NCBI RefSeq assembly: GCF_021398735.1
Contig: NZ_CP090349.1
Location: forward strand, 4,359,001-4,423,000
Source of the DNA: Methylobacterium oryzae
Lineage (GTDB): Bacteria; Pseudomonadota; Alphaproteobacteria; Rhizobiales; Beijerinckiaceae
Direction of reading: 5' to 3'
DNA length: 64,000 nt
Shown here: in pieces, positions 1 through 9,533 of the stretch
Layout: every line of letters begins with the position of its first letter
Numbering within the stretch: the first letter of the stretch is position 1
The notes under the pieces: generated by a model
Told to the model about the DNA's origin: nothing
The model's database searches: none
The model's input: only the letters and a program-made list of their open reading frames with translations
Made by a program: the position numbers and the translations under genes

Positions 1-71
1 CTGGAATCGCCCCTTTTGTCGGGTCCCTGCCGCCTCGAGGGCGCGAGAGGACGAGCGGGACTGCCGGGCCG

Positions 72-1232
72 ATGAGGCAGATCGAGCGCTACATCTTTCG
101 GATCGCCCTGGGCGCCACCCTCGCCTGCCTGATCGGGCTGACGGGCACCATCTGGCTGACCCAGGCCCTGCGCGAGCTCGATCTCGTGACCGCCAAGGGC
201 CAGACGCTGCTGGTCTTCCTCTTCGTCACCGGCCTGTCGCTGCCGACCCTCGTCGTCGTCATCGCCCCCGTGGCGCTGTTCATCGGCACGATCTACGCGC
301 TCAACAAGCTGAACGGCGATTCCGAGCTGATCGTCATGTCGGCGGCCGGGATGCCGCCGCGCTCGCTGCTGCGGCCCTTCCTCACCCTGGCGCTGTTCGT
401 CAGCTTCCTGGTGGGATTCCTGGTCGTGGTGGTCATGCCCGCGAGCTTCCAGGAGCTGCGCGACGTGATCACCCGGGTGCGCGGCGACTTCATCGCGAAC
501 GTCGTCAAGGAAGGGCAGTTCACCCAGCTCGACAACGGCATCACCTTCCACTTCCGCGAGCGCGGGCCGGGCGGCACCCTCAAGGGGCTGTTCATCCAGG
601 ACCGGCGCGAGGCCGGGAAGACCAAGGTCTACCTCGCCGAGCGCGGCAACGCGGTCGACGTCGACGGCCAGAGCTACCTGATCCTGGAGAACGGCAGCGT
701 CCACCAGCAGCAGAAGGACTCGCGCGATTCCTCGATCCTGACCTTCGAGCGCTACACGATCGACCTCGCGGCCTTCGCGCCCCCGGATTCCGACACGATC
801 TACAAGCCGCGCGAGCGCTCGACGGCGCAGCTCCTGTTCCCCGACACGACGGAGGGTTACTACAAGCTGCAGAAGGGCCGGTTCCGCGCCGAGCTGCACG
901 ACCGACTCTCCGCCTGCCTCTACCCGCTGGCGCTGGTCTTCATCGCCTTCGCGGCTCTGGGCGATCCCCGCACGACCCGGCAGGGGCGCGGCGTCGCGAT
1001 CGCCGGCGCGATCGTCGCCGTCGTGGCGCTGCGCATCGGTGGCTTCGCGGCGGTCAGCGCCGCCGCGCGCAGCCCCGCGGCGGTCCTGGCGGTCTACGGC
1101 GTGCCGCTGCTCGCGATCCTCCTGTCGAGCCTCCTCATCTTCTACGGGCCTCGGGTGCGCGCCTTCAACGCCGCCCTGGCCCGCGCCGTCCGCGGCCGGT
1201 TCCGCGGCCCGCGCCTCGCGCCGGCGGCCTGA
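72..1232 (+). CDS. lptF: LptF, inner-membrane permease of the LPS export complex
   Basis: This 386-residue protein has the YjgP/YjgQ architecture: three N-terminal membrane segments (about residues 11-33, 52-75 and 100-122), a periplasmic beta-rich domain, and three C-terminal membrane segments (about 280-355). The family partners LptG and the LptB ATPase to extract lipopolysaccharide from the inner membrane. lptG starts 5 bp downstream and lptD follows, so the cluster is an LPS-transport operon. The ATG at 72 puts the first membrane helix at the expected distance from the N-terminus. The first 71 bases of the window hold no gene I can see and presumably contain the promoter and leader. Confidence 0.93.
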   Translation: MRQIERYIFRIALGATLACLIGLTGTIWLTQALRELDLVTAKGQTLLVFLFVTGLSLPTLVVVIAPVALFIGTIYALNKLNGDSELIVMSAAGMPPRSLLRPFLTLALFVSFLVGFLVVVVMPASFQELRDVITRVRGDFIANVVKEGQFTQLDNGITFHFRERGPGGTLKGLFIQDRREAGKTKVYLAERGNAVDVDGQSYLILENGSVHQQQKDSRDSSILTFERYTIDLAAFAPPDSDTIYKPRERSTAQLLFPDTTEGYYKLQKGRFRAELHDRLSACLYPLALVFIAFAALGDPRTTRQGRGVAIAGAIVAVVALRIGGFAAVSAAARSPAAVLAVYGVPLLAILLSSLLIFYGPRVRAFNAALARAVRGRFRGPRLAPAA

Positions 1233-1237
1233 ACCCG

Positions 1238-2329
1238 ATGATGCTGATCGGTCCCACTCTCGGGCGGTACTTCGCCGCCCGGTTCCTCCGCACGGTGCTC
1301 GGTGTCTTCATCACCGTGTTCGCGCTGGTCTACACGCTCGACTTCGTCGAGCTGCTCCGCCGCGCCGGCGAGGCCCAGGGCGCGTCCGCCGGCCTGATGG
1401 CGCAGCTCTCGCTCTACCGCACCCCCGCGGTGGCGGAGGGCGTCCTGCCCTTCGCGGTCCTGTTCGGCTCCATGGCGGCCCTGCTCCAGCTCTCGCGCAA
1501 GCTGGAACTGGTGGTCGCCCGCGCGGCCGGGATCTCGGCCTGGCAGTTCCTGCAGCCCGGCTTCTTCGTGGCCCTCGCCCTCGGCGCGCTGGCGGTCGGC
1601 GTCTACAACCCGGTCTCCGCGATGCTGAAGCAGCGCTCCACCGAGATCGAGGCGAAGATCTTCGCCAAATCCACCAAGGCGAGTTCGGGCAAGGACCTCT
1701 GGATCCGCCAGAAGGGCCTCGACGGCGAGGCGATCCTGCGCGCCGAGACCGCCATCGAGGGCACGACCACCCTGGCGGGCGTGTCGGTCTTCACCTTCGA
1801 CGACGCCGGCAAGTTCGCCGAGCAGCTCGTCGCGGCCCGCGCGACGCTCCACGACGGCTACTGGGAGCTCTCCGATGTGCGCGTTCTCACACAGGGCACA
1901 CCGCCTGAGTCGTTCGACACCTACCTGATCGCCTCGAACCTCGACCCCGGACAGGTGCGTCAGGGGTTCACCCCCCCGGAATCTGTGCCTTTCTGGCAAC
2001 TTCCCACAACCATCGCGCGGACCGAGCGGGCCGGTTTGGACGCCACCCGCTACCGTCTCCAGTACGATGTCCTGTGGGCGCGGCCGGTGCTGTTCGTGGC
2101 CATGGTCATCGTCGCCGCAACCGTTTCCTTACGGTTCTTCCGCTTTGGTGGTGTCGGTAAACTCGTCCTCGGTGGCGTCGCGGCCGGCTTCGCCCTCTAC
2201 GTGGTCCGACAGGTCATGGAGGGGCTCGGAGCGTCCGGACTCGTCGCCGCACCGGTGGCGGCCTGGTTCCCGGCCGTGGTAGGCAGTCTTCTCGGTACGC
2301 TCACGCTTCTGTACCAGGAAGACGGCTGA
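1238..2329 (+). CDS. lptG: LptG, second permease of the LPS export complex
   Basis: A 363-residue YjgP/YjgQ-family protein with the same plan as its upstream neighbour: N-terminal helices (about residues 14-36, 60-82, 100-122), a periplasmic beta-jellyroll-like middle, and C-terminal helices from about 275 to the end. It forms the heterodimeric LPS extractor with LptF. Only 5 bp separate it from lptF, so co-translation is likely. Two start codons are adjacent (ATG ATG); the first is used here. Assignment as LptG rather than LptF rests mainly on order in the operon. Confidence 0.92.
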   Translation: MMLIGPTLGRYFAARFLRTVLGVFITVFALVYTLDFVELLRRAGEAQGASAGLMAQLSLYRTPAVAEGVLPFAVLFGSMAALLQLSRKLELVVARAAGISAWQFLQPGFFVALALGALAVGVYNPVSAMLKQRSTEIEAKIFAKSTKASSGKDLWIRQKGLDGEAILRAETAIEGTTTLAGVSVFTFDDAGKFAEQLVAARATLHDGYWELSDVRVLTQGTPPESFDTYLIASNLDPGQVRQGFTPPESVPFWQLPTTIARTERAGLDATRYRLQYDVLWARPVLFVAMVIVAATVSLRFFRFGGVGKLVLGGVAAGFALYVVRQVMEGLGASGLVAAPVAAWFPAVVGSLLGTLTLLYQEDG

Positions 2330-2394
2330 CTTCCGCGATCCTTCGCGGGACGGGAGACGGGTGTTGAGGTTGGTGGCGGCAGACGTCACAGGGG

Positions 2395-4986
2395 TTGGGA
2401 CGCGCGTTGCGTAAGGTCGCCGACATCCTGCGGAAGGCTGGTTTCCGGGCCGCGCTGGCGTTCGCCGCGCCGCTGGCCGGGGGCCTGTCCGCCCATGCCC
2501 AGGGCCTGCCCGCCGTCGCGGCCGGGAAGCCCGGCGACAAGCTGCTCGTCGAGGCCGACGAGCTGATCTACGACAACGACCGCGGCACCGTGACGGCCCG
2601 GGGCAACGCCGAGCTGCATTACGGCCCTCGGACCCTGCAGGCCGACCGCGTGCGCTACGACCGGAATTCCGGCCGGGTCTTCGCCGAGGGCAATGTCCGC
2701 CTCACCGAGGCCGACGGCGGCGTCGTGACCGGCGCGCGCATGGAGCTCACCGACGACTTCAAGACCGGCTTCGTCGACGCCTTCCGCGGGCAGCAGACCG
2801 TGCAGCGGAAGTTCGAGACGGTGCGCACCCGCTTCTCCGCGCCGCGGGCCGAGCGCCTGAACGGCGAGCAGACGAGCTTCGAGTCCGGCAGCTACACGGC
2901 CTGCGAGCCGTGCAAGGACAACCCTGAGACGCCGCCGCTGTGGCAGATCAAGGCGAAGAAGATCATCCACGACAACGAGACCCACACGGTCTACTTCGAC
3001 GACTCGACGCTCGAGATCGCCGGCATCCCGGTGGCCTACCTGCCGTATTTCGAGGCGCCGGACCCGACGGTGAAGCGCAAGACCGGCTTCCTGACGCCGC
3101 GCTTCGTCACGACGACCGCGCTCGGCAACGGCGTGTCGCTCCCGTACTTCATCAACCTCGCGCCGAATTACGACCTGACGCTGACGCCGACCCTGCTCAG
3201 CCGCCAGGGCCTGCTCGCGCAGGGCGAGTTCCGCCAGCGGATCGACAACGGCTTCTACAACATCCGCCTGTCGGGCATCTCGCAGACGACGCCCTCGGCG
3301 TTCCTGCCGAGCCCCCTCGGCGCCGGCGAGCGCGACTTCCGCGGCTCCGTCGAATCGCAGGGCCGGTTCTACATCAACCCGCGCTGGCGCACGGGCTGGG
3401 ACCTCGTCGGCGTGACCGACAAGTGGTTCCTCGACAATTACCGGATCCGCAACCAGAACATCACCACGGACTATTTCCGTGAGGCCACCTCGACGGCCTT
3501 CCTGATCGGCCAGGGCGACCGCTCGTGGTTCGAGGCGCGGGGCTACTACTTCAAGGGTCTGTCGAGCTTCGACTGGCAGAAGCAGCAGCCGATCGTGGCG
3601 CCGGTGATCGACTACGACAAGCGGATCAACGGCCCATCGGAGATCGGCGGCGAGGTGCGCTTCCAGGCGAACATCACCAGCCTGACCCGCGAGACCACGC
3701 AGTACCAGGGCCTGCCGCGGACCTCGAGCTACCTGTTCTCGCCGAGCGTCAACGGCGTCAGCTTCCCGCTGTACCAGACCTGCACGGTCTTCCAGCGCGG
3801 CCTGTGCGCCATCGACGGGCTCGCCGGCACGAACACCCGCGCCTCCGCGGAGCTGTCCTGGCGCCGCAGCTTCATCGACGATCTGGGCCAGAAATTCACG
3901 CCCTTCGCGTACCTGCGCACGGACGCGTTCTTCAACAGCACGAGCTTCTCGGGCTACCAGAATGACCTCGTCCCGCAGGTCGCGCACGTCGATCAGGGCT
4001 TTGCCGGGCGGGTCATGCCGGCGATCGGCCTCGACTACCGCTACCCGTTCGTCGCCAATTTCGGCGCCCTCGGCGTCCACACCCTGGAGCCGATCGGCCA
4101 GATCATCGCGCGCCCGTCGGAGACCCGGATCGGCCGCCTGCCGAACGAGGACGCGCAGAGCCTCGTCTTCGACGACACCTCGCTGTTCGAGTGGGACAAA
4201 TTCTCGGGCTACGACCGGGTCGAGGGCGGCGTGCGCACCAATCTCGGCGGCCAGTACTCGGTCGTGACCCCGTCCGGCTGGTACGCGAACGTCCTGTTCG
4301 GCGAGTCCATCCAGCTCGCGGGCGTCAACTCGTTCCGCCGCGGCGACATCGCCAACACCGGCCTCGATTCGGGGCTCGAGACGCAGCGCTCGGACTTCGT
4401 CGGGCGTTTCCAGGTCTCGCCGAACCAGAACATCACGTTCATCAGCCGGGCCCGGTTCAACCAGTCCGACTTCCACGTGGCGCGGTTCGAGACCGGCGCG
4501 ACGGCGCGGTTCGCGCCGTTCCTGCCGCTCACCGTCTCGGCCTTCTACTCGTACTACGAGGCGCAGCCTCTGCTGGGCTACAGCCACTACCGCGAGGGCA
4601 TCACCGCCACCGCGACCTACAACATCACGCCGAACTGGTTTGTGTCGGGCTCGCTGCTCGTCGACCTGACCCACTACCTCGACGTGCGCAACACCTACAC
4701 GGACGCGCTGAGCTCGTACCTGGCGAACCCGATCGGGACGGTGCCGATCTACCAGAATCCGGGCCGCTTCTACCTGTCGGGCGCGAGCTTCGGCGGCGGC
4801 TACCAGGACGAGTGCACCACCGTCTCGCTGAACTACATCAACTCGCCGATCGCGACCGCGACGGGCGTCCGCGAGCGCAACCAGACGGTGCTGCTTCGGG
4901 TCGAGCTGAAGACCCTGGGCGAGGCCGACCTGCGCCAGAACGTCGGGACCGCCACCACCGCCGACGGCATCGCCTCGATCCGCTGA
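2395..4986 (+). CDS. lptD: LptD, outer-membrane LPS assembly barrel
   Basis: An 863-residue protein with a signal peptide ending near an AHAQG motif (about residue 40), an N-terminal OstA/LptA-like jellyroll domain (about 55-180) and a long C-terminal beta-barrel. It inserts lipopolysaccharide into the outer leaflet with LptE. Cysteines lie at about 170, 173, 463, 471 and 807, consistent with the disulfide-dependent folding known for this family, though the pairing cannot be read from sequence. The start is a TTG at 2395; another in-frame TTG lies at 2407, and no ATG precedes the signal peptide. It follows lptG by 65 bp in the same direction. Confidence 0.93.
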   Translation: MGRALRKVADILRKAGFRAALAFAAPLAGGLSAHAQGLPAVAAGKPGDKLLVEADELIYDNDRGTVTARGNAELHYGPRTLQADRVRYDRNSGRVFAEGNVRLTEADGGVVTGARMELTDDFKTGFVDAFRGQQTVQRKFETVRTRFSAPRAERLNGEQTSFESGSYTACEPCKDNPETPPLWQIKAKKIIHDNETHTVYFDDSTLEIAGIPVAYLPYFEAPDPTVKRKTGFLTPRFVTTTALGNGVSLPYFINLAPNYDLTLTPTLLSRQGLLAQGEFRQRIDNGFYNIRLSGISQTTPSAFLPSPLGAGERDFRGSVESQGRFYINPRWRTGWDLVGVTDKWFLDNYRIRNQNITTDYFREATSTAFLIGQGDRSWFEARGYYFKGLSSFDWQKQQPIVAPVIDYDKRINGPSEIGGEVRFQANITSLTRETTQYQGLPRTSSYLFSPSVNGVSFPLYQTCTVFQRGLCAIDGLAGTNTRASAELSWRRSFIDDLGQKFTPFAYLRTDAFFNSTSFSGYQNDLVPQVAHVDQGFAGRVMPAIGLDYRYPFVANFGALGVHTLEPIGQIIARPSETRIGRLPNEDAQSLVFDDTSLFEWDKFSGYDRVEGGVRTNLGGQYSVVTPSGWYANVLFGESIQLAGVNSFRRGDIANTGLDSGLETQRSDFVGRFQVSPNQNITFISRARFNQSDFHVARFETGATARFAPFLPLTVSAFYSYYEAQPLLGYSHYREGITATATYNITPNWFVSGSLLVDLTHYLDVRNTYTDALSSYLANPIGTVPIYQNPGRFYLSGASFGGGYQDECTTVSLNYINSPIATATGVRERNQTVLLRVELKTLGEADLRQNVGTATTADGIASIR

Positions 4987-5096
4987 GGAACCGGGACCGG
5001 CGGCGCGCCGATCCGGCGCGTCGCCCGCCGCGATCCCGCCGCTCGGTCTGAGCCGCCGAGGATGCGCCCGCGCCGCGCGGGCGCTATAGAGCGCCC

Positions 5097-6212
5097 ATGC
5101 CGCCCCTCGCCCTCACCCTCGGAGATCCCGCCGGCATCGGACCGGAGCTGGCGCTCAGCGCGTGGCTCGGGCGCGGCGGGGCGGATCCGCTGCCGCCGTT
5201 CTTCTTGGTGGCCGATCCCGACTTCGTCGAGCGCCTCGCCCACCGCCTCGACCGCCCCGTCCCGGTGGCGGAGGTCGATCCCGAGACGGCCGCCGAGGTA
5301 TTTCCGCGCGCGCTCCCCGTGGTGCCCTTGCCGAGCGGCGCCCGCGTCGCGGCCGATCCCGGCGTCCCCGATTCCGGCAACGCCGGCGCGACCATCGAGT
5401 CGATCACCGCGGCGGTGGAGTTCGTGAAGGCCGGGCGTGCGAGCGCGGTGGTGACCAACCCGATCGCCAAGTTCGTGCTGACCCGAACGGGCTTCGCCCA
5501 TCCCGGGCACACCGAGTTCCTGGCCGCCCTCGCGGTGCCGCCCGGCGTGACGCCGCCCCGGCCGGTGATGATGATCTGGAGCGCCGGCCTCTCGGTCGTG
5601 CCGGTGACGATCCACGTGCCGCTGAGGGACGTGCCGGACCTGCTCACCCAGGAACTCGTCGAGGAGACCGCCGCGATCGTCGCTCGGGACCTGCGGGAGC
5701 GGTTCGGCCTGCCCGAGCCGCGCCTCGTCCTCGCCGGCCTGAACCCGCACGCGGGCGAGGCCGGAACGATCGGCCGCGAGGACCGCGACGTCCTCGCCCC
5801 CGCGGTGGCGCGTCTGCGGTCGCGGGGCATCGACATCCGCGGGCCGCTCCCCGCCGACACCCTGTTCCACGCCCGCGCCCGCGAGACCTACGACGTCGCC
5901 CTCGCGCCCACGCACGATCAGGCCCTGATCCCGATCAAGACGATCGCGTTCGACGACGGCGTGAACGTCACCCTCGGCCTGCCCTTCGTGCGCACCTCGC
6001 CGGACCACGGGACGGCCTTCGACATCGCCGGCCAGGGCGTCGCCCGGCCGGACAGCCTCGTGGCGGCCCTGCGCCTCGCCGACCGGCTGGCCGCCAACGC
6101 GGCGGCGCGGAGCGAGGCCCCCGCCGGGGCCGAGATCATCCCGTTCAGCGTCTATGCCGGCCGTCCCCGGCCCGTCGGCGCCTGCCACTTCGATCCCGAG
6201 GACGAGCTGTGA
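5097..6212 (+). CDS. pdxA: PdxA, 4-hydroxythreonine-4-phosphate dehydrogenase
   Basis: PdxA oxidises 4-phosphohydroxy-L-threonine in vitamin B6 (pyridoxal phosphate) synthesis. The N-terminal GDPAGIGPE signature follows the start directly. The metal-binding histidines are visible in [15 protein letters not shown] and PTHDQALIP, and the C-terminal [14 protein letters not shown] motif is intact. At 371 residues it is somewhat longer than the usual 330, mostly through a polar tail. It sits 110 bp after lptD and 10 bp before rsmA. In many alphaproteobacteria surA lies between lptD and pdxA; it is not here. Confidence 0.94.
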   Translation: MPPLALTLGDPAGIGPELALSAWLGRGGADPLPPFFLVADPDFVERLAHRLDRPVPVAEVDPETAAEVFPRALPVVPLPSGARVAADPGVPDSGNAGATIESITAAVEFVKAGRASAVVTNPIAKFVLTRTGFAHPGHTEFLAALAVPPGVTPPRPVMMIWSAGLSVVPVTIHVPLRDVPDLLTQELVEETAAIVARDLRERFGLPEPRLVLAGLNPHAGEAGTIGREDRDVLAPAVARLRSRGIDIRGPLPADTLFHARARETYDVALAPTHDQALIPIKTIAFDDGVNVTLGLPFVRTSPDHGTAFDIAGQGVARPDSLVAALRLADRLAANAAARSEAPAGAEIIPFSVYAGRPRPVGACHFDPEDEL

Positions 6213-6222
6213 GGCAGCCAGC

Positions 6223-7101
6223 ATGAGCGCCGGGGACGGTCTTCCCCCGCTGCGCGAGGTCGTCGCCCGCCACGGCCTGGAGCCGAAGAAGGCGCTCGGC
6301 CAGAACTTCCTCTACGACCTCAACCTGACCGGCCGGATCGCCCGGGCGGCCGGTCCGCTCGCGGGGGTGACCGTGGTGGAGGTCGGGCCGGGCCCGGGGG
6401 GCTTGACCCGCGCGCTCCTCGCCGAGGGCGCCGCCCGCGTCGTGGCGATCGAGCGCGACCCGCGCGCCCTGCCGGCCCTCGCCGAGATCGCCGCCCACTA
6501 TCCCGGCCGGCTCGAGGTGGTCGACGCCGACGCCCTCGCCTTCGACCCGCGGCCGCTGGTGGGCGAGGCGCCGGCGCGGATCGTCGCCAACCTGCCCTAC
6601 AATGTCGGGACCGCCCTGCTCACCGGCTGGCTCGACGGCGAGGTCTGGCCGCCCTGGTGGGACCTCGCCGTGCTGATGTTCCAGCGGGAGGTCGCCGAGC
6701 GGATCGTCGCCGGCCCGGAGGAGCGGGCCGATTACGGCCGGCTCGGCGTCCTCTGCGGCTGGCGCACGGAGGCCGAGATCCTGTTCGACGTCAGCCCCTC
6801 GGCCTTCGTGCCGCCACCCAAGGTGACCTCGAGCGTGGTCCGGCTGGTGCCGCGCGCCCAGCCCCTGCCCTGCCGCGCCGGCGCGCTCGAAGCCGTCACC
6901 CGGGCGGCCTTCGGCCAGCGGCGGAAGATGTTGCGCCAGAGCCTCAAGGCCTTGACGCCCGAGGCCGGCGCCCTGCTGGCCGCCGCCGGCCTGTCCGAGA
7001 CCGCGCGCGCCGAGGAGATCCCGGTGTCCGGGTTCGTCGATCTCGCCAATCGGTGGGACGCGCACAGAAAGGCCGGCGCCCCGGTGAGGACGCCGGCCTG
7101 A
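6223..7101 (+). CDS. rsmA: RsmA (KsgA), 16S rRNA dimethyladenosine transferase
   Basis: RsmA dimethylates two adjacent adenines near the 3' end of 16S rRNA during small-subunit assembly. The protein shows [11 protein letters not shown] at the N-terminus, the SAM-binding [11 protein letters not shown], and the catalytic NLPYNVG motif, with a C-terminal helical domain containing [13 protein letters not shown]. An in-frame ATG exists at 6154 inside pdxA, but the start at 6223 gives the family's usual length (292 residues) and lies just after the pdxA stop, so I chose it. The pairing with pdxA is a common bacterial arrangement. Confidence 0.95.
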   Translation: MSAGDGLPPLREVVARHGLEPKKALGQNFLYDLNLTGRIARAAGPLAGVTVVEVGPGPGGLTRALLAEGAARVVAIERDPRALPALAEIAAHYPGRLEVVDADALAFDPRPLVGEAPARIVANLPYNVGTALLTGWLDGEVWPPWWDLAVLMFQREVAERIVAGPEERADYGRLGVLCGWRTEAEILFDVSPSAFVPPPKVTSSVVRLVPRAQPLPCRAGALEAVTRAAFGQRRKMLRQSLKALTPEAGALLAAAGLSETARAEEIPVSGFVDLANRWDAHRKAGAPVRTPA

Positions 7102-7113
7102 CGGAGAGCCGTG

Positions 7114-7135
7114 GCTCCGGCCCGGAGGCCGGAGC
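7114..7135. terminator. Hairpin between convergent rsmA and Tim44-like gene
   Basis: A perfect 9-bp GC-rich inverted repeat (GCTCCGGCC, loop CGGA, GGCCGGAGC) lies in the 43-bp gap between two convergent genes. No T tract follows on either strand. Position suggests a bidirectional terminator; the missing T run makes this uncertain. Confidence 0.5.
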
Positions 7136-7144
7136 GCTGCCGGG

Positions 7145-8131
7145 TCAGCGGGTCTGCTGGATCGCCGAGAGCACCCAGCCGCGGCCGGGCTGGCGCAGGA
7201 ACGTCCAGAGCTCCGTCGCCTCGGACGAGTCCGTGGAGACGACGCGGCCGCTCGACCGCTCGATCATCACGTCCTTGAGGGCGTAGCGCATGGCCACGGT
7301 CGCGTAGTCGGTGCGGTCCTCGCCCCAGGCCTCCGCGAGGTCGCCCTGCAGCAGCTTCACGTCCGAGATCTTGTTCACCACGCCGCGGGAGGCGTTGCCG
7401 CGCAGCTCCTCGTCGAAGTAGCTGACCATCTCGGGCGTCGACAGGTTGCCCAGGGTCACCCGATCCTCGCGCGAGTAGGCGTCCTGGATGTCGCCGAGCA
7501 GGCGCTCGAAGGCCTGGTAATCGGCCGGGCCGATCTGCACCGGGCGCGTCTGCGGCGGGCGCTGCCCACCGCCGAACATGCCGCCGGGAGCCGGGCCGCC
7601 CGGAGCGCCGCCCGAAGCGCCACCCATCGGGCCGCGGGCGCCCGGCTGATCGTCGAGCGACGAGCGGACGTAGGGCGCGCCGGCGCCGGCCGGCTCGTTC
7701 CGGCGGCGGAAGAACCGCAGGGCCAGCATCACCACGAGCACGACGAGACCGACCTGGAACAGCAGGCCGATCATCGAGGCGAGGCCGCCGAGGCCGCCGA
7801 AGAAGCCGCCGCCGAGCAGCGCGCCGATCAGGCCGGCGCCGAGCAGGCCCGCGAAGAAGCCGCCGCCGAAGCGGCGACCGGGCGCGGCCGGGGCCTGCAT
7901 GCCGGGGCTGCCCATGCCGGGCGAAGGCGCGGTCTGCGAGCGCTGCATCGTCGTGCCGCCGCCGGGGGCGGTCGGCGTGGCGGAGGGCGCCGTGTAGGTG
8001 CGCGAGCCGCGGGACCCGACGGACCCGCCGCCGCCCGGACGGGCTTCCACGACGGGTGCCGCGACGGTCAGCGCAGCGGCCAGCGCCAGGAGGGCGGCCA
8101 CACGCCGGCGGCGCGAAATCTCAGTAAACAT
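7145..8131 (-). CDS. Tim44-like domain membrane protein
   Basis: The C-terminal 150 residues (PADYQAFERLLGDIQDAYSR onwards) match the Tim44/TimA fold, which in mitochondria anchors protein-import machinery to the inner membrane. Bacterial homologues are common in alphaproteobacteria and their role is poorly known. The N-terminus has a signal-like segment, then a Pro/Gly/Thr-rich linker, a glycine-rich hydrophobic stretch (about 90-125) and a membrane helix (about 125-142) followed by RFFRRR. The ATG at 8131 is preferred over a GTG 6 bp upstream because a GAGG ribosome site lies 7 nt before it. It is convergent with rsmA. Confidence 0.85.
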   Translation of the reverse strand: MFTEISRRRRVAALLALAAALTVAAPVVEARPGGGGSVGSRGSRTYTAPSATPTAPGGGTTMQRSQTAPSPGMGSPGMQAPAAPGRRFGGGFFAGLLGAGLIGALLGGGFFGGLGGLASMIGLLFQVGLVVLVVMLALRFFRRRNEPAGAGAPYVRSSLDDQPGARGPMGGASGGAPGGPAPGGMFGGGQRPPQTRPVQIGPADYQAFERLLGDIQDAYSREDRVTLGNLSTPEMVSYFDEELRGNASRGVVNKISDVKLLQGDLAEAWGEDRTDYATVAMRYALKDVMIERSSGRVVSTDSSEATELWTFLRQPGRGWVLSAIQQTR

Positions 8132-8303
8132 GTACACGCCTCAGAGGACGAGAACCGGGTGGCGCGGAGCGCCAGTGACGATATGGGAACGGTCGGGCAG
8201 CGGTTTTAGTCCTGGCCGCCGTCGCCCGGGCGACGTTTTCCACCGGATCGGTGCTGCGCATTCCGAGCCCGCCCGTCGCGCCCATCGCGTGAATGGCACG
8301 GCT

Positions 8304-9401
8304 CTAGTGGAGCGTGCGCTCCGGGGCGGCCGGGAAGGAGAGGCGCACCTGCGTCCCCTCCCCGCTGCGGCTGTCGAGGGTGATGGTCCCGTTCTGCCGC
8401 TTCATGAGGCCGTGGACGATCGCGAGGCCCGCGCCGCGCCCGGCCTCGTGGCTGGTCTGGAACGGGGCCAGGGCCCGGGCGAGCATCTCGGGCGACATGC
8501 CCTGCCCGGTGTCGCCGACCGCGATCCCGACGCTCCCCTGGCCCGGCTGCTGCAGGGAGCGGTCGCCGGGATCCACCCGGAAGGTCGACAGGGTCAGCGT
8601 CCCGCCCGACGGCATCGCCTCGCAGGCATTGGCGACGAGATGCCGCAGGGCGAACTCGATCTGCGTGGGATTGCTGATCGCCCGCGGCAGGCCCGGCGTC
8701 GCCGCCACGGTGAGGCGGATCCCGGGCGGCAGGTCGGGCTCGAGGCGGGCGGCGAGGTCGGCCACGATGGCGTCGAGGTCGACCGACCGGACGTCCGGCG
8801 CGATGCGGCGTGAGTAGGCGAGCAGGTGCCGGGTCAGGATCGCCGCGCGCTCGGTGGCGTCGGCCGAGCGGGCGATCGCCCGCTGGACGAACGGCTCCTG
8901 CCGGTCCCCGAGCCGCCGCTTGAGGCCGTCGATGTAGCCGATCAGGATCTGCAGGAAGTTGTTGAACTCGTGGGCGACGCTGTTGGTCAGGAGTCCCAGC
9001 GCCTCGCGCTGGCGGGAGAGCGCGAGCGCGCCCTCGGCCTCGCGCCGGGCCGTCTCGTCGCGGATCTGGCCGATGCGGAACGGGGTTCCGGGCAGGGCCG
9101 CCGTCTCCAGGCGGGCCCAGAAGCTCGTCCCGTCCGCGCGGCTGGCCAGGAATTCCTGAGGCTCGGTGCCGGCGGGGTCGAGGGGCGCCGTGCGCTGCGC
9201 CAGGATCAGGTCGAGTCCCTGCGCGACGAGCCGCTCCGCCGGGTAGCCGGCGATCCGCTCCAGGGCGGGATTGGCGTGGCGGACACGGCCCTGCGGATCG
9301 AGCACCAGGCTGGGCGTCGGCAGCGCGTCGAGGAGCGCGCGGGCCTCGTCCGCCAGCGACCCGCCTTCGGCCGCGCTGTGATCCGTCCCGGGCTGCGCCA
9401 T
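8304..9401 (-). CDS. PAS-domain sensor histidine kinase (soluble)
   Basis: A 365-residue kinase without an evident membrane segment. A PAS domain occupies about residues 20-140 (LPTPSLVLDPQGRVRHANPA). The phosphoacceptor helix follows with VAHEFNNFLQILIGY, the H-box style of NtrB-like and hybrid kinases. The ATP-binding domain shows NACEAMP (N box), GDTGQGMSPE (G1) and GRGAGLAIVHG (G2). No response regulator is adjacent, so it is an orphan here. The neighbouring S24 repressor is transcribed in the same direction 132 bp upstream; a shared role is not evident. Confidence 0.88.
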   Translation of the reverse strand: MAQPGTDHSAAEGGSLADEARALLDALPTPSLVLDPQGRVRHANPALERIAGYPAERLVAQGLDLILAQRTAPLDPAGTEPQEFLASRADGTSFWARLETAALPGTPFRIGQIRDETARREAEGALALSRQREALGLLTNSVAHEFNNFLQILIGYIDGLKRRLGDRQEPFVQRAIARSADATERAAILTRHLLAYSRRIAPDVRSVDLDAIVADLAARLEPDLPPGIRLTVAATPGLPRAISNPTQIEFALRHLVANACEAMPSGGTLTLSTFRVDPGDRSLQQPGQGSVGIAVGDTGQGMSPEMLARALAPFQTSHEAGRGAGLAIVHGLMKRQNGTITLDSRSGEGTQVRLSFPAAPERTLH

Positions 9402-9533
9402 GCTGCGTTCGCGCTCAGCGGATGCGGAAGGTCCGCGACGGGCCAGCGATAGCGATGAACGGCCTCACGGCCAAGCGTGGATCCGCGGGTGGATCCGCGC
9501 GTCGATCGGCGTGCCGACCCGTCCGGGCACCGC

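Noticed and set aside
1142..1999. Minus-strand frame opposite lptG
   Set aside because: Shadow frame; no motif and antisense to a clear membrane protein.
2386..4674. 762-codon minus-strand frame opposite lptD
   Set aside because: Arg/Val/Asp-rich shadow frame with no family motif; lptD is complete on the other strand.
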